Positions 6,127 through 12,784 of a stretch of 12,784 bases of DNA are shown piece by piece. Both the position numbers and the translations under genes were made by a program. The stretch's first letter is position 1. Each line of letters starts with the position of its first letter. The DNA is from DAOTZU01 sp034433995 (GTDB taxonomy: Bacteria; Chloroflexota; Anaerolineae; UBA1429): positions 1 through 12,784 of the forward strand of contig DAOTZU010000253.1 in the NCBI GenBank assembly GCA_034433995.1, written 5' to 3'. Under the pieces are notes generated by a model. The model worked only from the letters and a program-made list of their open reading frames with translations, was not told where the DNA came from and ran no database searches.

Positions 6127-6132
6127 CTCGCC

Positions 6133-7242
6133 GTGTGCCACAAGCTCTATAACCATCAACGCGCCTGGTTGGCCTTGGTGCTGTTCTTCGGTTGTCTCTG
6201 CCCCGTGCTGCTCTGCGCCCATCAGGTCTTGGCTCGGGGCCAGGCGGAGATTTGGGGTTATGTTTGGCATGATTGGGACGAGAACGGCCAACAAGACGCC
6301 GGCGAGCCGCCTTTGGCCGATGTGTTGCTCCTCCTAGCCGATGAAAAAGGCAACCTCCTGGCCTCCACCGCCACCGATGCCGCCGGCTGTTACCGCTTCC
6401 AGGGTTTGGAGGCCGGCCGCTACCTCCTCTCCGAAACCGACCCTGAGGGTTTCAGCTCCACCACGCCCAACTTGGTAGAGGTCGTTCTAGATGCCCAGAG
6501 CCGGGCGCGCCACGACTTTGGCGATATTTTGGTATTGCCGGGATGTTTTCGCGTCGTGGGGGGGCATGTTTGGCTCGATGGCAACCTGGATGGGCAGCAA
6601 AATGACGGCGAACAGGGTTTGGCCGGCGTGGTGATCCAGGTGTGGGATTGGGAGCATCGCCTGGTGGGGCTGGCCCTCAGCGATGCCTTGGGCAGCTATG
6701 CCGTGCGCAACCTGCCCGCTGACCGGTACTATGTGGCGGTGGCCGCCCCCTCTTCCCTCGCCGCCGGCAAGACGCCCAGGTATTGGGGGGTTGACCTGCG
6801 CGGCTGTCTCCCCGCCGAGATAGATTTCGGCCTGAACGGCCAGGCTCTGCCCACCTTGCCGGCCCCGCACGCCAGACCCGGCGCCCAGGGCAGCGTGGCC
6901 AGGGCGCAAGGTAGTTCCTCCATCTCTGGGGTGGTGTGCTGGCTTCCGGATAACGACGGCGGGGAGCCTCGGCCGCTGGCCGGGGTGGGCCTGGTGCTCA
7001 CCACCGCCGAAGGCGCGTTGGTGGCCGCGCAGCGCTCCGATGCCCAGGGCCGTTACACTTTCAGCGGCCTCTCCTGGGGCACCTATTATCTGCTCCAGGA
7101 GCCTGTGGCCGGCTATGCGCCGGTGCTGGACCGTTTCTGGGGCGCCGTCATCACCGATGCGTGTGAGGTAATCATCAATCTAGAGCACAAACCCCTCTCC
7201 GGCCCCTCGTTCGCCTTGTGGCTGCCCCATGTCGTCCGCTGA
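6133..7242 (+). CDS. Secreted protein with three SdrD-B/Cna-B-like domains
   Basis: A 369-residue exported protein from GTG 6133, chosen for its Shine-Dalgarno and for a signal peptide (n-region MCHKLYNHQR, hydrophobic core 11-34, cleavage near VLA-RG). Starts at 6070 or 6118 would lengthen the n-region. Three SdrD-B-like beta-sandwich domains lie at about 40-131, 141-233 and 264-351. Each has the strand pattern G-x-V-W...L-A-G-V-x-V-x-L...S-D-A-x-G-x-Y-x-F-x-x-L-x-x-G-x-Y. Domains 1 and 2 begin with Asp/Asn-rich loops (DWDENGQQDAGE and DGNLDGQQNDGE) typical of calcium-binding SdrD-B domains; domain 3 has a shorter DNDGGE version. A Pro/Ala-rich linker separates domains 2 and 3. The C-terminus FALWLPHVVR resembles that of the propeller protein. 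Probably a cell-surface or matrix protein; the partner is unknown. Confidence 0.8.
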   Translation: MCHKLYNHQRAWLALVLFFGCLCPVLLCAHQVLARGQAEIWGYVWHDWDENGQQDAGEPPLADVLLLLADEKGNLLASTATDAAGCYRFQGLEAGRYLLSETDPEGFSSTTPNLVEVVLDAQSRARHDFGDILVLPGCFRVVGGHVWLDGNLDGQQNDGEQGLAGVVIQVWDWEHRLVGLALSDALGSYAVRNLPADRYYVAVAAPSSLAAGKTPRYWGVDLRGCLPAEIDFGLNGQALPTLPAPHARPGAQGSVARAQGSSSISGVVCWLPDNDGGEPRPLAGVGLVLTTAEGALVAAQRSDAQGRYTFSGLSWGTYYLLQEPVAGYAPVLDRFWGAVITDACEVIINLEHKPLSGPSFALWLPHVVR

Positions 7243-7272
7243 ATCACGCCCTCGCACGATGCTCTTGCAGCT

Positions 7273-7301
7273 TTGGGCGCCGGAGCCACCTGGACTATAA
7301 T
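7273..7301 (+). promoter_or_regulatory. Candidate promoter for the methylase-MazG gene
   Basis: A perfect -10 TATAAT (7296-7301) follows a weak -35 TTGGGC (7273-7278) with 17-nt spacing in the 87-nt gap before the start at 7330. Predicted leader is about 20 nt. Confidence 0.5.
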
Positions 7302-7329
7302 CCCTGTATCTCTACGCTGAAGGAGGGGC

Positions 7330-8787
7330 ATGTCCCCTGGTATCGTCATCGTCGGTTTGGGGCCGGGGCAGCCGGCCCAGCTTACCTTGGAGGCTTGGCA
7401 GGCCCTGCAGGACGCCTCAGAGGTCTATTTGCGCACGCGGCATCACCCCATTGTGCCGGCCCTGCCCCAAACGGCCCAGTACCATTCTTTCGATGAGCTG
7501 TATGAGCGCTTGCCCACCTTCGCCGAGGTCTATGCCGAGATCGCCCGGCGGGTCATTGCCTTGGGGAGGCGCCCCCAGGGGGTGGTCTATGCCGTGCCCG
7601 GCCACCCCTGGGTGGGCGAAAGCACCGTGGCGCAGATTGTCGCTTTGGCACGGGAAGAGCAGCTGCCCGTACGGGTCGTTGCCGGCCTGAGTTTCCTGGA
7701 GCCGACCTTCGCTGCCCTCAAGCTCGATCCCTTTGATGGCCTTCAAATCTGCGATGCCACCGTGTTGGCCCAGAAACATCATCCCAACTTGGATCCGGAC
7801 GTGGCCGCGTTGGTGGTGCAGCTGTATCATCGGCATCTGGCCTCCGAGGTCAAGATGACCCTGGTCAACCTGTATCCCGACGAGCATCCCATCAAGCTGG
7901 TGGCCGGCGCGGGCACGGCGGAGGAGCGGGTGGTGGAGCTGCCCCTCTATGCCCTGGATCGCCGGGACGATCTGGACCATCTGACCTCGGTCTTGATCCC
8001 GCCCCTGGCCAAGCCCGGCTCGGTGGCCAGCTTGCAGGATGTGGTGGCCCGCCTGCGTGCTCCCGGCGGTTGCCCGTGGGATCGCCAACAGACCCACCAA
8101 ACCTTGCGGCCACACCTCTTGGAGGAGACTTACGAGGTCTTGGAGGCCCTGGATGCCGATGATATGGCCGCCCTGCGCGAAGAGTTGGGCGATCTGTTGC
8201 TGCAGATCCTGCTCCATGCCCAAATTGCCACGGAGGAGGCCGCCTTTCGCTTGGGCGATACGGTGCAGACCATCATCGAAAAGCTGGTGCGGCGCCATCC
8301 CCACGTCTTTGGCCAGACGGCCGTCTCGGGCGCGGAGGAGGTGCTGCGCAATTGGGAGCAGATCAAGCGCGGGGAAAAGGGCGAGGAGTTTACCTCCATG
8401 CTGGCCGGCATCTCACCGGCGTTGCCCGCCCTCTCCCGGGCCATGGAGATCCAACATCGGGTGGCGCGGGTGGGGTTCGATTGGCCCAACGCCGATGGGG
8501 TGTGGGCCAAGGTCTTGGAGGAGCTGGAAGAGTTTCGCCAGGCGTCCGATGCCGCCCGGCGCGCCGAGGAATTGGGCGATCTGCTGTTCAGCTTGGTCAA
8601 CCTGGCCCGCTGGTATGAGCTGGATGCCGAAAGCGCTCTGCGCGAGACCAATCAACGCTTTGCCCGGCGCTTTGCCGCGCTGGAGCGGCGGGCGGCCCAA
8701 ACGGGCAAACCGCTGGAAAAGATGACCCTGGAGGAGCTGGACGCCCTCTGGGAGGAGGCCAAAGAGGAGGAGGAACGAGGCCGCTAA
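7330..8787 (+). CDS. Tetrapyrrole methylase-MazG fusion (YabN-type nucleotide pyrophosphohydrolase)
   Basis: A 485-residue fusion with the architecture and length of B. subtilis YabN. Residues 1 to about 220 form a tetrapyrrole (SAM-dependent) methylase fold with IVGLGPGQPAQLTL (6-20) and VPGHP (89-93). Residues about 235-340 are the first MazG domain: LRAPGGCPWD (242-251), EETYE (265-269) and EELGDLL (284-290), the acidic Mg-binding set. A second MazG domain spans about 370-470 with EELEEF (397-402) and EELGDLL (413-419). MazG enzymes hydrolyse NTPs to NMP and pyrophosphate, clearing non-canonical nucleotides; the methylase half has no established substrate in this fusion. ATG 7330 has AAGGAGG three nt upstream, a short spacing, but the family N-terminus fits. 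Own promoter at 7273-7301; the ECF operon starts 90 nt downstream. Confidence 0.92.
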   Translation: MSPGIVIVGLGPGQPAQLTLEAWQALQDASEVYLRTRHHPIVPALPQTAQYHSFDELYERLPTFAEVYAEIARRVIALGRRPQGVVYAVPGHPWVGESTVAQIVALAREEQLPVRVVAGLSFLEPTFAALKLDPFDGLQICDATVLAQKHHPNLDPDVAALVVQLYHRHLASEVKMTLVNLYPDEHPIKLVAGAGTAEERVVELPLYALDRRDDLDHLTSVLIPPLAKPGSVASLQDVVARLRAPGGCPWDRQQTHQTLRPHLLEETYEVLEALDADDMAALREELGDLLLQILLHAQIATEEAAFRLGDTVQTIIEKLVRRHPHVFGQTAVSGAEEVLRNWEQIKRGEKGEEFTSMLAGISPALPALSRAMEIQHRVARVGFDWPNADGVWAKVLEELEEFRQASDAARRAEELGDLLFSLVNLARWYELDAESALRETNQRFARRFAALERRAAQTGKPLEKMTLEELDALWEEAKEEEERGR

Positions 8788-8811
8788 GGGCGTATCGCCG
8801 GGCCGCGATGA

Positions 8812-8876
8812 GGGTTTAGCCAGATAACCCAATACAGGCCAAGGATGGTAACCCTTGGCGCGAAAGAAGGAGGAAA
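8812..8876 (+). promoter_or_regulatory. Two-hairpin leader of the ECF operon, candidate cis-regulatory RNA
   Basis: Between the stop at 8787 and the S-component start at 8878 lie two hairpins in tandem. Hairpin 1 is GGGTT/AACCC (8812-8816/8826-8830) with a 9-nt loop. Hairpin 2 is GCCAAGG/CCTTGGC (8838-8844/8853-8859) with an 8-nt loop. Loop bases CCA (8820-8822) are complementary to UGG (8846-8848) in the other loop, and UA (8817-8818) to UA (8849-8850) across one bulged G, allowing a kissing interaction. The Shine-Dalgarno AAGGAGG (8867-8873) follows 7 nt after hairpin 2. Vitamin-type ECF genes are often riboswitch-controlled. I do not recognise TPP, FMN, THF or preQ1 consensus here. Confidence 0.4.
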
Positions 8877-8877
8877 C

Positions 8878-9417
8878 ATGACCCAAAAACGCGCTCCTGC
8901 TGTGTTGCTCTTGGCCATCGCCGCCATCATGATCGCCGTCACCACCGTGTTCACTCTGTTGGTGCGCATCCCCATCCCGGCCACCAACGGCTATGTGAAC
9001 TTTTCCGACGTGGCTACCTGTTTCGCCGGTTTAGCCTTCGGCCCGGTCATCGGCTTCCTCGCCGGCGGAGTGGGCGCTGCCCTGGCCGACCTTTTGGGCG
9101 GCTATGCCCAATTCGCCGTGCTGACCCTGTTGGCCCACGGCCTCCAGGGCGCCTTGATCGGGTGGCTCGGGCGGGGCAAGAGCTTGCCCGGCCTCATCGC
9201 GGCTTGGGCCGCCGGCGCGGTGGCCATGATCGGCCTTTACTTCCTCGGCGAGGGGTTGGTGCTCACGGGTTGGGGGCCGGCCCTGGCCGAGGTGCCCTTT
9301 AACCTTGTGCAAAACATCGTGGGCGGGCTGGTGGGTATTCCTTTGCTCTATGCCGTGCGCAGGGCCTATCCGCCCCTTTTGCGGCTGGGCCGGCCTACGG
9401 AATGGCGCGAGGAGTGA
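8878..9417 (+). CDS. ECF transporter S component (substrate-binding membrane subunit)
   Basis: A 179-residue integral membrane protein with about six hydrophobic segments, normal for an S component. The start is ATG 8878 with AAGGAGG four nt upstream; an upstream in-frame ATG (8845) would place its coding sequence in leader hairpin 2. The stretch IPIPATNGYVNFSDVATCFAGLAFGPVIGFLAGGVGAALADLLGGY resembles the COG4720/PF07155-type S family, whose members take up vitamins or related small molecules. The substrate cannot be decided from sequence. The C-terminal segment (FNLVQNIVGGLVGIPLLYAV) is typical of the last helix. The gene is followed by both ATPases and the T subunit, so this is a complete dedicated importer. 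No biosynthetic gene is adjacent to suggest the ligand. Confidence 0.85.
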   Translation: MTQKRAPAVLLLAIAAIMIAVTTVFTLLVRIPIPATNGYVNFSDVATCFAGLAFGPVIGFLAGGVGAALADLLGGYAQFAVLTLLAHGLQGALIGWLGRGKSLPGLIAAWAAGAVAMIGLYFLGEGLVLTGWGPALAEVPFNLVQNIVGGLVGIPLLYAVRRAYPPLLRLGRPTEWREE

Positions 9418-9447
9418 TCCGCCGCGGCGCCTGCCGAGGAGCTGCTC

Positions 9448-10323
9448 TTGGCCGTCATCGAAATTGAGGGGCTCCACTACGCGTATCCGCCTCTGTTGCC
9501 GGGCGGCGAGCCTTTCCCCGTGTTGCGTGGGGTGGAGCTGGCGGTGGAACGGGGCGAGTTTCTTGCGTTGATGGGGCCGACGGGCGCCGGCAAGACCACC
9601 CTCTGCCTGGCCTTGAACGGCATCGTGCCCCAATCCACCGGCGGCGTCATCCGCGGACGGGTGACCGTCTTGGGCCATGACACCCGCAGGACGCCCGTGG
9701 CCGAGCTGGCCACCCATGTGGGCATCGTCTACCAGGATCCCGAAACCCAGCTCTTTTGCCCCACCGTGGAGGACGAGGTGGCCTTTGGCCCGGAGAACCT
9801 GGGCTTGGACCGCCGGGAGATCGCCGAGAGGGTGGATTGGGCGCTGCGGGTGGTGGATATGGCCGCATATCGCCAGCGCGCGCCCACCCAGCTTTCCGGC
9901 GGGCAGAAGCAAAGGGTGGCCATCGCCGCGAGCCTGGCCATGCTGCCGGAGGTGTTGATCTTGGATGAACCCACCGCCGGCTTGGACCCCGTGGGGCAAT
10001 GCGAGGTTTTGGCCGTGATCCGGCGCCTCTGCTGCGAGCGGCAGATGACCATCGTCATGGTCAGCCACGATGCCGAGCACATCGCCGAGTTCTCCGACCG
10101 GGTGGCGCTTCTGTGGCAGGGGCGCATCGTGGCGCACGATGCGCCTCGCGCCCTCTTTGCCGCGCAGGCGCTCTTGGCGGAGGTGGGCGTGGCCGCGCCC
10201 CAGGTGAGCGAGATCGCCCTGGGCCTCAGCCGCGAGGGCGGCACCCCTTACCATTTCATCCTGCTGGACGAGGCGGAGCACGCGTTGGCCCAGGAGCTGG
10301 GAGGAGGGAGCAGCGTGCCGTGA
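9448..10323 (+). CDS. ecfA1: ECF transporter ATPase subunit 1 (EcfA-type, canonical motifs)
   Basis: A 291-residue cytoplasmic ABC ATPase powering the ECF importer. The start is TTG 9448 with GAGGAG six nt upstream. Motifs are all standard: Walker A GPTGAGKTT (43-51), Q-loop Q96 in YQDPETQLF, signature LSGGQ (149-153), Walker B VLILDEP (169-175) with catalytic E174, D-loop GLD and switch H207 in VSHD. The Q-loop environment and ENLGL are typical of EcfA proteins, and the C-terminal extension of about 50 residues is usual for the family. Its stop overlaps the start of ATPase 2 by 4 nt (GTGA). It should pair with ATPase 2 as a heterodimer that binds coupling helices of the T subunit. Confidence 0.92.
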   Translation: MAVIEIEGLHYAYPPLLPGGEPFPVLRGVELAVERGEFLALMGPTGAGKTTLCLALNGIVPQSTGGVIRGRVTVLGHDTRRTPVAELATHVGIVYQDPETQLFCPTVEDEVAFGPENLGLDRREIAERVDWALRVVDMAAYRQRAPTQLSGGQKQRVAIAASLAMLPEVLILDEPTAGLDPVGQCEVLAVIRRLCCERQMTIVMVSHDAEHIAEFSDRVALLWQGRIVAHDAPRALFAAQALLAEVGVAAPQVSEIALGLSREGGTPYHFILLDEAEHALAQELGGGSSVP

Positions 10324-11156
10324 GCGCCTGCCCTTGCATCCGCACCCTCGACCTCGCCTACCATTATGAGGAAGAGATCCCCGCCCTGAACGGCATCACC
10401 CTAGAGATCGCCGATAACGCCTTCTTGGCCATCGTGGGCCAAAATGGCTCGGGCAAGACCACCCTGGTCAAACACTTTAACGGCCTGCTCAAGCCAACGG
10501 CGGGCCATGTGTGGGTGTATGGCGTGGAGACGCGCTCCGTCTCGGTGGGACAATTGGCGCGCACGGTGGGGTATGTCTTTCAAAATCCGGACCATCAGAT
10601 CTTTGGCGCCACCACCCGCGAGGAGGTCAGCTTTGGCCCCCGCAACCTGGGCTATGGGCCGGAGGAGGTGCGGGCGCGCACGGAGGAGGCCTTGGCGGCC
10701 TTTGAGCTGCAACCCTACGCCGAGATGCCGCCGGCGATCTTGGGGTATGGGTTGCGGCGCAAGGTCTCGTTGGCTGCCGTCTATGCCATGCGCCCGCGGG
10801 TCTTGATCCTGGATGAGCCCACGGCCGGGCTGGATTGGCGCAGCGCCAACGATCTCTTGCAGCGCGTCACTGCCCTGCATCAGCAAGGGCACACCATCAT
10901 CTGGGTCACCCACGACATGCGCCTGGCGGCCCAGTACGCCCCCGAAATGTTGGTCATGCACGAGGGGCGTATCCTGGTCCATGGGCCGACGCGGGAGGTC
11001 TTCCAGCAAGTGGAGGCCCTCCAGCGCGCCCAGATCACCCCGCCGCAGGTGGTGCAGCTCAGCCATCGGCTCAGCCCCTGGGGCTTGCCGGCCGATCTCC
11101 TCACGGTGGACGAGTTCTGCGCCGTCTATCTCGGCCTGCGGAGGGCCCGCCGATGA
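10320..11156 (+). CDS. ecfA2: ECF transporter ATPase subunit 2 with degenerate signature motif
   Basis: A 278-residue ABC ATPase. The start is GTG 10320, overlapping the previous stop (GTGA). A longer frame runs upstream but lies inside ATPase 1, and the domain itself begins at CIRTLDLAYHY. Walker A is GQNGSGKTT (40-48, K46), Q-loop Q88 in FQNPDHQIF, Walker B VLILDEP (161-167) with E166, and switch H198 in VTHD. The signature is unusual: LGYGL (141-145) followed by RRKVSLA, where LSGGQ is expected. The catalytic residues that act in cis therefore look intact while the trans-acting signature is altered, implying asymmetric ATP sites in the heterodimer. Its TGA stop overlaps the T-component ATG (ATGA). 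Confidence 0.9.
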   Translation: MSACPCIRTLDLAYHYEEEIPALNGITLEIADNAFLAIVGQNGSGKTTLVKHFNGLLKPTAGHVWVYGVETRSVSVGQLARTVGYVFQNPDHQIFGATTREEVSFGPRNLGYGPEEVRARTEEALAAFELQPYAEMPPAILGYGLRRKVSLAAVYAMRPRVLILDEPTAGLDWRSANDLLQRVTALHQQGHTIIWVTHDMRLAAQYAPEMLVMHEGRILVHGPTREVFQQVEALQRAQITPPQVVQLSHRLSPWGLPADLLTVDEFCAVYLGLRRARR

Positions 11157-11962
11157 GCATCCTGTACGATCTCTACCAACCGGGAGATTCGTGGCTGCAC
11201 CGCCTGGATCCGCGGGTCAAGCTCTTGGGGGCGCTGTGCTTGTGTTTGCTGGGGTTGCTTTGCCGCAACTTGTGGCTGATGCTGGCGTTGGCGACGCTGG
11301 CCCAGGGGGCGTTGTGGAGCGCTCGCATCTCTGGCGAGCGCATACGCTGGCTTTGGCGGGTGACCTTGCCCACCATGGTCATGATCGCGCTGCTGTGGGT
11401 GGTGGTCTACCCTGGCGAGGGGAGGGTACTTTTCACCTGGTGGTTTCTGCGCATCACGCTGCGGAACCTCGCCCAAGGGTTGGCCATGGCCCTGCGCATC
11501 GTCGCCCTCGCCCTGGCTATTTTGGCCTGGCTCTTTACCACCTCGCAGACAGCCCTGGTGCACAGCTTGGTGCGGCTAGGCTTGCCCGATGCCTGGGGAC
11601 TCACCTTGGGCATGGCGCTGCGCTATCTGCCCACCATGGCCGGCACCTTCCGGCTGATCTCCGAGGCCCAACAGGCCCGCGCCCTCGACCTGACCAAGGG
11701 CAACCCCTTTCAGCGCGCCCGGGCCTACATCCCCATCACGGTGGCCATGCTGATCACCGCCCTGCGCACGGCGGAGAACCTCTCCCGGGCGCTGGAATCG
11801 CGTGCCTTGGGCTCTGGCCGCAAACGCACCTATCTCCACGAGTTGCGCATGCGTCGGGTGGATTGGGCCTGGATGCTGGCCATCCTCAGCCTGACGCTGG
11901 CCTGGCTCTGGGCGCGCTATGCTCTAGGCTGGGGCATCGATCCTCTGCGGCTTTGGGTTTAG
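11153..11962 (+). CDS. ecfT: ECF transporter T component (transmembrane coupling subunit)
   Basis: A 269-residue membrane protein linking the two ATPases to the S component. ATG 11153 overlaps the preceding stop by 4 nt (ATGA), so translation is coupled. Hydrophobic segments lie at about 24-53, 68-88, 108-128 and 238-257. The family's two coupling motifs, usually Ala-Arg-Gly, are present in altered form: EAQQARALD (ARA at 175-177) and ALESRALG (SRA at 216-218). Their arginines dock into the ATPase grooves. The N-terminal LHRLDPRVKLL is characteristic of EcfT/CbiQ-like proteins. The length is standard. It is the last gene of the S-A1-A2-T operon, closed by the hairpin at 11981-12013. Confidence 0.9.
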   Translation: MSILYDLYQPGDSWLHRLDPRVKLLGALCLCLLGLLCRNLWLMLALATLAQGALWSARISGERIRWLWRVTLPTMVMIALLWVVVYPGEGRVLFTWWFLRITLRNLAQGLAMALRIVALALAILAWLFTTSQTALVHSLVRLGLPDAWGLTLGMALRYLPTMAGTFRLISEAQQARALDLTKGNPFQRARAYIPITVAMLITALRTAENLSRALESRALGSGRKRTYLHELRMRRVDWAWMLAILSLTLAWLWARYALGWGIDPLRLWV

Positions 11963-11980
11963 GGCCGCTACGATGAGCCA

Positions 11981-12013
11981 CATGGCCCTGAGGGAAACGC
12001 CCCCAGGGCCATG
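11981..12013. terminator. Hairpin between convergent ecfT and pyrG, probable bidirectional terminator
   Basis: CATGGCCCTG/CAGGGCCATG (11981-11990/12004-12013) forms a 10-bp perfect stem, extended past one A/C mismatch by GGG/CCC with a 5-nt loop. It lies 18 nt after the ecfT stop and 3 nt from the pyrG stop. Neither side has a strong T-tract, so termination may be weak or factor-assisted. Confidence 0.6.
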
Positions 12014-12016
12014 CGT

Positions 12017-12784
12017 TCACGGTGTGTGCCGCGCATTGGCCAAAGCAGCGGCCAAAAAGGCCCGAAACAGAGGATGGGGCGCGTTGGGGCGGGTCTTGAA
12101 TTCGGGGTGGAACTGGCTGCCCACCATCCAGGGATGGTCGCGCAATTCGGCGATCTCTACCAGTTGGCCATCGGGCGAGAGACCGCTCCACACCATCCCT
12201 GCGTTTTGCAGGAGCTCGCGGTAGGTATTGTTGATCTCGTAGCGGTGGCGGTGGCGCTCGTACACCTTGTCTACGCCGTAAGCCTGGTGGGCCTTGGTGC
12301 CTTCCACCAAATGGCAGGGATAACTGCCCAAGCGCATCGTTCCCCCCAGGTCTTTGATGTTGCGTTGTTCCAACATGAGGTCGATCACCGGATAGGGCGT
12401 GTTGGGGCAGAACTCGGAACTATTGGGCTGGGAGTTGCCCAGGGCGTGGCGCGCCAGCTCGATCACCATCACCTGTAAGCCCAAACATAGGCCCAGATAG
12501 GGCACGCGGTGCTCGCGGGCAAAACGCGCGGCCTTGATCTTGCCCTCGATCCCCCGTTCGCCGAACCCGCCCGGCACCAAGATGCCGTCGGCCTGGGCCA
12601 GCCGCTCCATGGCGTTTCCGCGCTCCACTTCCTCGGCATCCACCCAATCCAACACCAGCTCGGCGCCGTGATAGCTGGCCGCATGGAGCAGGGCCTCGCG
12701 GACGCTCAGATAGGCATCGTGGAGGCCGATGTATTTGCCCACCAGGGCCACCCGCACCTTGCGCTGGGGGTGCTTCAGGCGGTA
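12017..12784 (-). CDS. pyrG: CTP synthase, C-terminal glutaminase domain (5' end outside window)
   Basis: The frame is open to the right edge and ends at TGA 12019-12017; the visible 255 residues are the end of the linker plus the class I glutamine amidotransferase domain. It begins LKHPQRKVRVALVGKYIGLHDAYLSV, the typical junction before the amidotransferase. The oxyanion/nucleophile region PGGFGERG...YLGLCLGLQ carries the catalytic Cys (fragment residue 100). His and Glu of the triad are in SQFHPEF (fragment residues 226 and 228). The enzyme makes CTP from UTP with glutamine-derived ammonia. The GTG near 12757 is internal, not a start; the N-terminal synthetase domain should lie to the right. 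It is convergent with the ECF operon. Confidence 0.95.
   Translation of the reverse strand, partial: YRLKHPQRKVRVALVGKYIGLHDAYLSVREALLHAASYHGAELVLDWVDAEEVERGNAMERLAQADGILVPGGFGERGIEGKIKAARFAREHRVPYLGLCLGLQVMVIELARHALGNSQPNSSEFCPNTPYPVIDLMLEQRNIKDLGGTMRLGSYPCHLVEGTKAHQAYGVDKVYERHRHRYEINNTYRELLQNAGMVWSGLSPDGQLVEIAELRDHPWMVGSQFHPEFKTRPNAPHPLFRAFLAAALANARHTP

Noticed and set aside
4941..6143. 400-codon minus-strand frame opposite the M20 peptidase
   Set aside because: Antisense shadow; the plus strand carries all M20 metal-site motifs.
9031..10281. 416-codon minus-strand frame across the ECF S and A1 genes
   Set aside because: His/Gly/Gln-rich shadow spanning two real genes.
9999..10319. 107-codon upstream extension of ECF ATPase 2
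   Set aside because: Lies inside ATPase 1 coding sequence in another frame; the ABC domain starts at the GTG 10320 overlap.
10835..11152. Upstream extension of the T component
   Set aside because: Lies within ATPase 2; the ATGA junction at 11153 is the natural start.

Overview
This GC-rich bacterial window has no phage, IS, CRISPR or RNA genes that I can see. The best guess for origin is a Chloroflexota bacterium (Anaerolineae/Thermoflexia-like). The reasons are the tandem DUF5666 repeats, secreted proteins ending in an aromatic-Leu-Pro...Arg tail, and a B. subtilis YabN-type methylase-MazG fusion. This placement is inference from family content, not a marker-gene result.

Layout, left to right. 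A truncated membrane protein reads leftward off the window (260 to 1). It has an exceptionally strong Shine-Dalgarno sequence, a candidate promoter at 468-496, and a 200-nt leader carrying heptamer repeats and a double hairpin. Next, also leftward, is a two-gene unit for exported proteins: six tandem DUF5666-like repeats (3247 to 1748), then a seven-unit sialidase/BNR-like propeller (1719 to 568), closed by a hairpin at 517-549. A 380-bp divergent intergenic region (3248-3627) holds a second copy of the double hairpin and a strong AT-rich promoter.

Rightward genes follow: a DUF1858 CxxC redox protein (3628-3837), endonuclease III (3891-4571), an M20 metallopeptidase (4725-6083), a secreted three-domain SdrD-B/Cna-B-like protein (6133-7242, GTG start), and a tetrapyrrole methylase-MazG fusion (7330-8787). 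A complete ECF vitamin/metal-type uptake operon comes next, in order S component (8878-9417), ATPase 1 (9448-10323), ATPase 2 (10320-11156), T component (11153-11962). The last three genes overlap by 4 nt at each junction. A 33-nt hairpin (11981-12013) separates this operon from the convergent 3' end of CTP synthase pyrG, which enters from the right edge.

Functional picture: housekeeping genes (nth, mazG-type, pyrG) surround one complete ECF importer and a group of secreted, repeat-built extracellular proteins. The points most worth a second look are: (1) a 52-nt double-hairpin module present twice, with stems conserved and loops fully diverged; (2) a two-hairpin leader with complementary loops before the ECF S gene; (3) a degenerate ABC signature (LGYGL) in only one of the two ECF ATPases; (4) a shared C-terminal tail on two secreted proteins. 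Intergenic stretches over 300 bases are 261-567 and 3248-3627, both described below.
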